From positions 1,426,001 to 1,490,000 of the forward strand of contig NZ_CP119766.1 of NCBI RefSeq assembly GCF_030378165.1: a stretch of DNA of 64,000 bases, in the 5' to 3' direction. The DNA comes from Flavobacterium panacagri (GTDB lineage: Bacteria; Bacteroidota; Bacteroidia; Flavobacteriales; Flavobacteriaceae). A model generated the notes under the pieces. The model was not told where the DNA came from and did no database searches. It worked only from the letters and a program-made list of their open reading frames with translations. A program made the translations under genes and the position numbers. Each line of letters opens with the position of its first letter. The first letter of the stretch is position 1. Below, one piece after another: positions 62,209-64,000 of the stretch.

Positions 62209-62525
62209 TTTTTAACTTTTTTAAAAGTAATACGATATAGCCTTATTTAGAATTTAGTCATGTTTTTTTTGAATGTATAGGCGCTCGATCGTGGAACATT
62301 GAGCATTTTCTCAGTATTGATGATTGGTACTGAGATTCTTAGGAGTTGGCCGCTGTGTTTAATTTTAATTGGTTAGGGTAAAACCGCGGCCATGTCCTAA
62401 AGAAATTGTGTTGCTGGTAATTTGTTTATAAATACCCAAACAGAGAAGATTTATATCTTCTCTGTTTTTTTATGGATTAACAAGAATTTTTTTTCCTACT
62501 TTAGTCTTGAATAAATCAAAATAAA
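62209..62525 (+). other. Structured spacer between peptide and exporter genes
   Basis: No convincing gene; only a 25-residue open stretch from a TTG (about 62299-62376). Contains CTCAGTA/TACTGAG (62310-62334), the long-range pair AGGAGTTGGCCGC/GCGGCCATGTCCT (62341-62398) and the terminator at 62439. Could be a small RNA or a structured 3' UTR of the peptide transcript. Confidence 0.45.
62439..62471 (+). terminator. Intrinsic terminator of peptide operon
   Basis: AACAGAGAAGAT pairs with ATCTTCTCTGTT, 4-nt loop, T-run. The exporter gene needs its own promoter or read-through. Confidence 0.85.
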
Positions 62526-64000
62526 TTGAAAAAATTCGCTCACTACAGACAAGCCGATCATAAAGATTGCGGGCCTACATGTTTAAAAATTATAGCTAAA
62601 TATTACGGTAAGACAATCAACATTCAAGAGTTGAGAGATTTTAGCGAGACTACTCGTGAAGGTAGTAATCTGCTTTTTTTGAGCGATGCTGCCGAAAAAA
62701 TCGGCTTTAGGACTTTAGGAGTAAAATTATCTGTACAGAGAATTGAAGAAGCTCCCCTGCCTTGTATTCTTCATTGGAATAAAGATCATTATGTAGTTCT
62801 ATATAAAGTAAAAAAAGACAAATATTATATTTCAGATCCTGCTTTTGGACTTCTTGAATACAACAAAGAAGAGTTTGTAAAATTCTGGATAGGAAATAAT
62901 GCTGATGATACAACAAAAGAAGGTATAGCATTATTAATAGAAGCAACTCCTCTATTTTTTGAATCTGATTTTGAGAAAGAAGAAAATAAAGGACTAGACT
63001 TTCGATTTCTATCCAAATATTTATTTCAGTACAAATCCTTTTTAATGCAGCTTGCAATTGGACTTCTTGCGAGCAGTTTACTTAATTTAATTTTTCCGTT
63101 TTTAACGCAAAGTATTGTAGATGTTGGGATTCAGAATCAGAATATTAACTTCATCTATTTAATTCTTTTTGCAATGCTGTTTGTTTTTGCTGGAAGAACC
63201 GGTTTAGAATTAATTAGGAGCTGGATTTTACTTCATTTGTCTACCAGAATCAGTATTTCTCTTATCTCAGATTTCTTTATAAAACTAATGAATCTGCCCA
63301 TTTCGTTTTTTGATGTTCGAATGACCGGAGATATTATGCAGCGAATTAATGATCATCGCCGTATAGAAAAAATACTGACAACCTCTTCATTAAATGTTCT
63401 TTTTTCAGTTATAAACATGTTCGTCATGGGAGCTGTTTTGGCCTATTTCAATCTGCAGATATTTTTAGTTTTCTTTATTGGCAGTGTTTTTTATTTTGGA
63501 TGGATCACACTATTCTTAAAAAGGAGAGAAGCTTTAGATTATAAGCGTTTTGCTGAAGTTTCAAAAGAACAGAGCAAAGTAATGGAGCTCATTAATGGAA
63601 TGCAGGAAATAAAGCTTCATAATGCGGAAAAACAAAAACGCTGGGGATGGGAGCATGTTCAGGCTAGACTTTTTAGAGTTTCGATAAAAGGACTGATTTT
63701 AGAGCAGACACAAACGATTGGCTCTTCTGTAATTAACGAATTAAAAAATATATTTATTATTCTGCTTTCTGCAAAATTGGTAATAGAAGGCTCTATAACG
63801 CTGGGTATGATGCTTGCCATTAGCGCTATTGTTGGAAGTTTAAATGGTCCTATAACGCAGCTAATAGAATTTGTAAGAGAATTCCAGGATGCTAAAATTT
63901 CGCTGGCAAGATTATCTGAAATTCATGAAAAAGAAGATGAACTGCAGCAAGAATCTCATCAAACAACCGATGTTCCTTTTGATGCCGACATTGAGATCAA
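62526..64000 (+). CDS. C39-peptidase ABC exporter, 3' end beyond window
   Basis: Open from a TTG start at 62526 (Lys-Lys-Phe-Ala-His next, as in homologues) to the window edge; 491 residues visible. N-terminal C39 cysteine peptidase: KDCGPTC with catalytic Cys15, His88 in KDHYVVLY and Asp104 in ISDPAFG. Then ABC exporter membrane segments (FLMQLAIGLLASSLLNLIFP; FLVFFIGSVFYFGWITLFLK) with the coupling region RMTGDIMQRINDHRRIEKI. The ATPase domain should lie beyond the edge. It cuts GG leaders while exporting peptides, which fits the eight GG-leader genes just upstream. No ATG is near; the TTG is the only start that keeps the motif in frame. Confidence 0.9.
   Translation, partial: MKKFAHYRQADHKDCGPTCLKIIAKYYGKTINIQELRDFSETTREGSNLLFLSDAAEKIGFRTLGVKLSVQRIEEAPLPCILHWNKDHYVVLYKVKKDKYYISDPAFGLLEYNKEEFVKFWIGNNADDTTKEGIALLIEATPLFFESDFEKEENKGLDFRFLSKYLFQYKSFLMQLAIGLLASSLLNLIFPFLTQSIVDVGIQNQNINFIYLILFAMLFVFAGRTGLELIRSWILLHLSTRISISLISDFFIKLMNLPISFFDVRMTGDIMQRINDHRRIEKILTTSSLNVLFSVINMFVMGAVLAYFNLQIFLVFFIGSVFYFGWITLFLKRREALDYKRFAEVSKEQSKVMELINGMQEIKLHNAEKQKRWGWEHVQARLFRVSIKGLILEQTQTIGSSVINELKNIFIILLSAKLVIEGSITLGMMLAISAIVGSLNGPITQLIEFVREFQDAKISLARLSEIHEKEDELQQESHQTTDVPFDADIEI

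Noticed and set aside
62707..63057. 116-residue minus-strand open frame
   Set aside because: Antisense to the C39 peptidase region of the exporter; the plus-strand catalytic motifs are decisive.

Overview
The window is from a member of the Bacteroidota, almost certainly Flavobacterium or a close relative. This rests on the AT-rich sequence, Bacteroidota-type promoter elements (TAnnTTTG, sometimes with an upstream TTG or TTTG), a type IX secretion (T9SS) sorting domain with SprB-type repeats, an RND efflux operon of the kind common in the group, and protein families such as DUF3050 and GG-leader peptides with a C39 transporter. No calculation or database search was run. All family names come from motifs read in the sequence.

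Layout. 1-16 kb: housekeeping and iron genes. These are aspS with a small secreted protein behind it, a TlpA-like thioredoxin lipoprotein-type gene, a MORN-like protein, a siderophore-uptake operon (TonB receptor, DUF3325, DUF3649, PepSY membrane protein), the 2-oxoglutarate dehydrogenase E1/E2 pair, a frameshifted lipoprotein gene and a polyprenyl synthetase. 16-25 kb: a yceI gene and a tetR gene that share an inverted-repeat operator, followed by a complete TolC/HlyD/RND efflux operon and a TetA-like exporter. 25-36 kb: a cell-envelope cassette with a T9SS SprB-repeat protein, a retropepsin-like protease overlapping a TPR-CHAT protease, a PKD/outer-membrane protein, a lipoprotein and a small membrane protein. 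It lies divergent from an ECF sigma factor and a TPR-bearing anti-sigma-like protein. Three precisely spaced GGGTAACAA-N18-TAAC motifs precede the minus-strand genes and look like the sigma factor's target promoters.

36-47 kb: S41 peptidase, TatD, acyltransferase, asparaginase, an MFS/LysR pair, and a rhuM gene between two identical tRNA-Ser(GGA) genes. 47.4-53.5 kb: a seven-gene overlapping operon linking S-adenosylmethionine decarboxylase, DUF4178, DUF350, a membrane-fused spermidine synthase, a Tat-exported flavoprotein and a His-bearing membrane protein. It is bracketed by two 110-bp structured repeats in the same orientation. 53.5-58.5 kb: SGNH hydrolase, DUF3050 protein, glutaryl-CoA dehydrogenase-like enzyme, and a TPR/AraC regulator.

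58.4-64 kb: a secreted-peptide locus. Five tandem GG-leader peptide genes lie on the minus strand at an exact 198-bp period. Divergent from them are a VKOR-thioredoxin fusion, three Cys-containing GG-leader peptide genes with even Cys counts, and a C39-peptidase ABC exporter that runs off the window. The most unusual material is this peptide locus, the ECF/CHAT/retropepsin cassette and the polyamine membrane operon.
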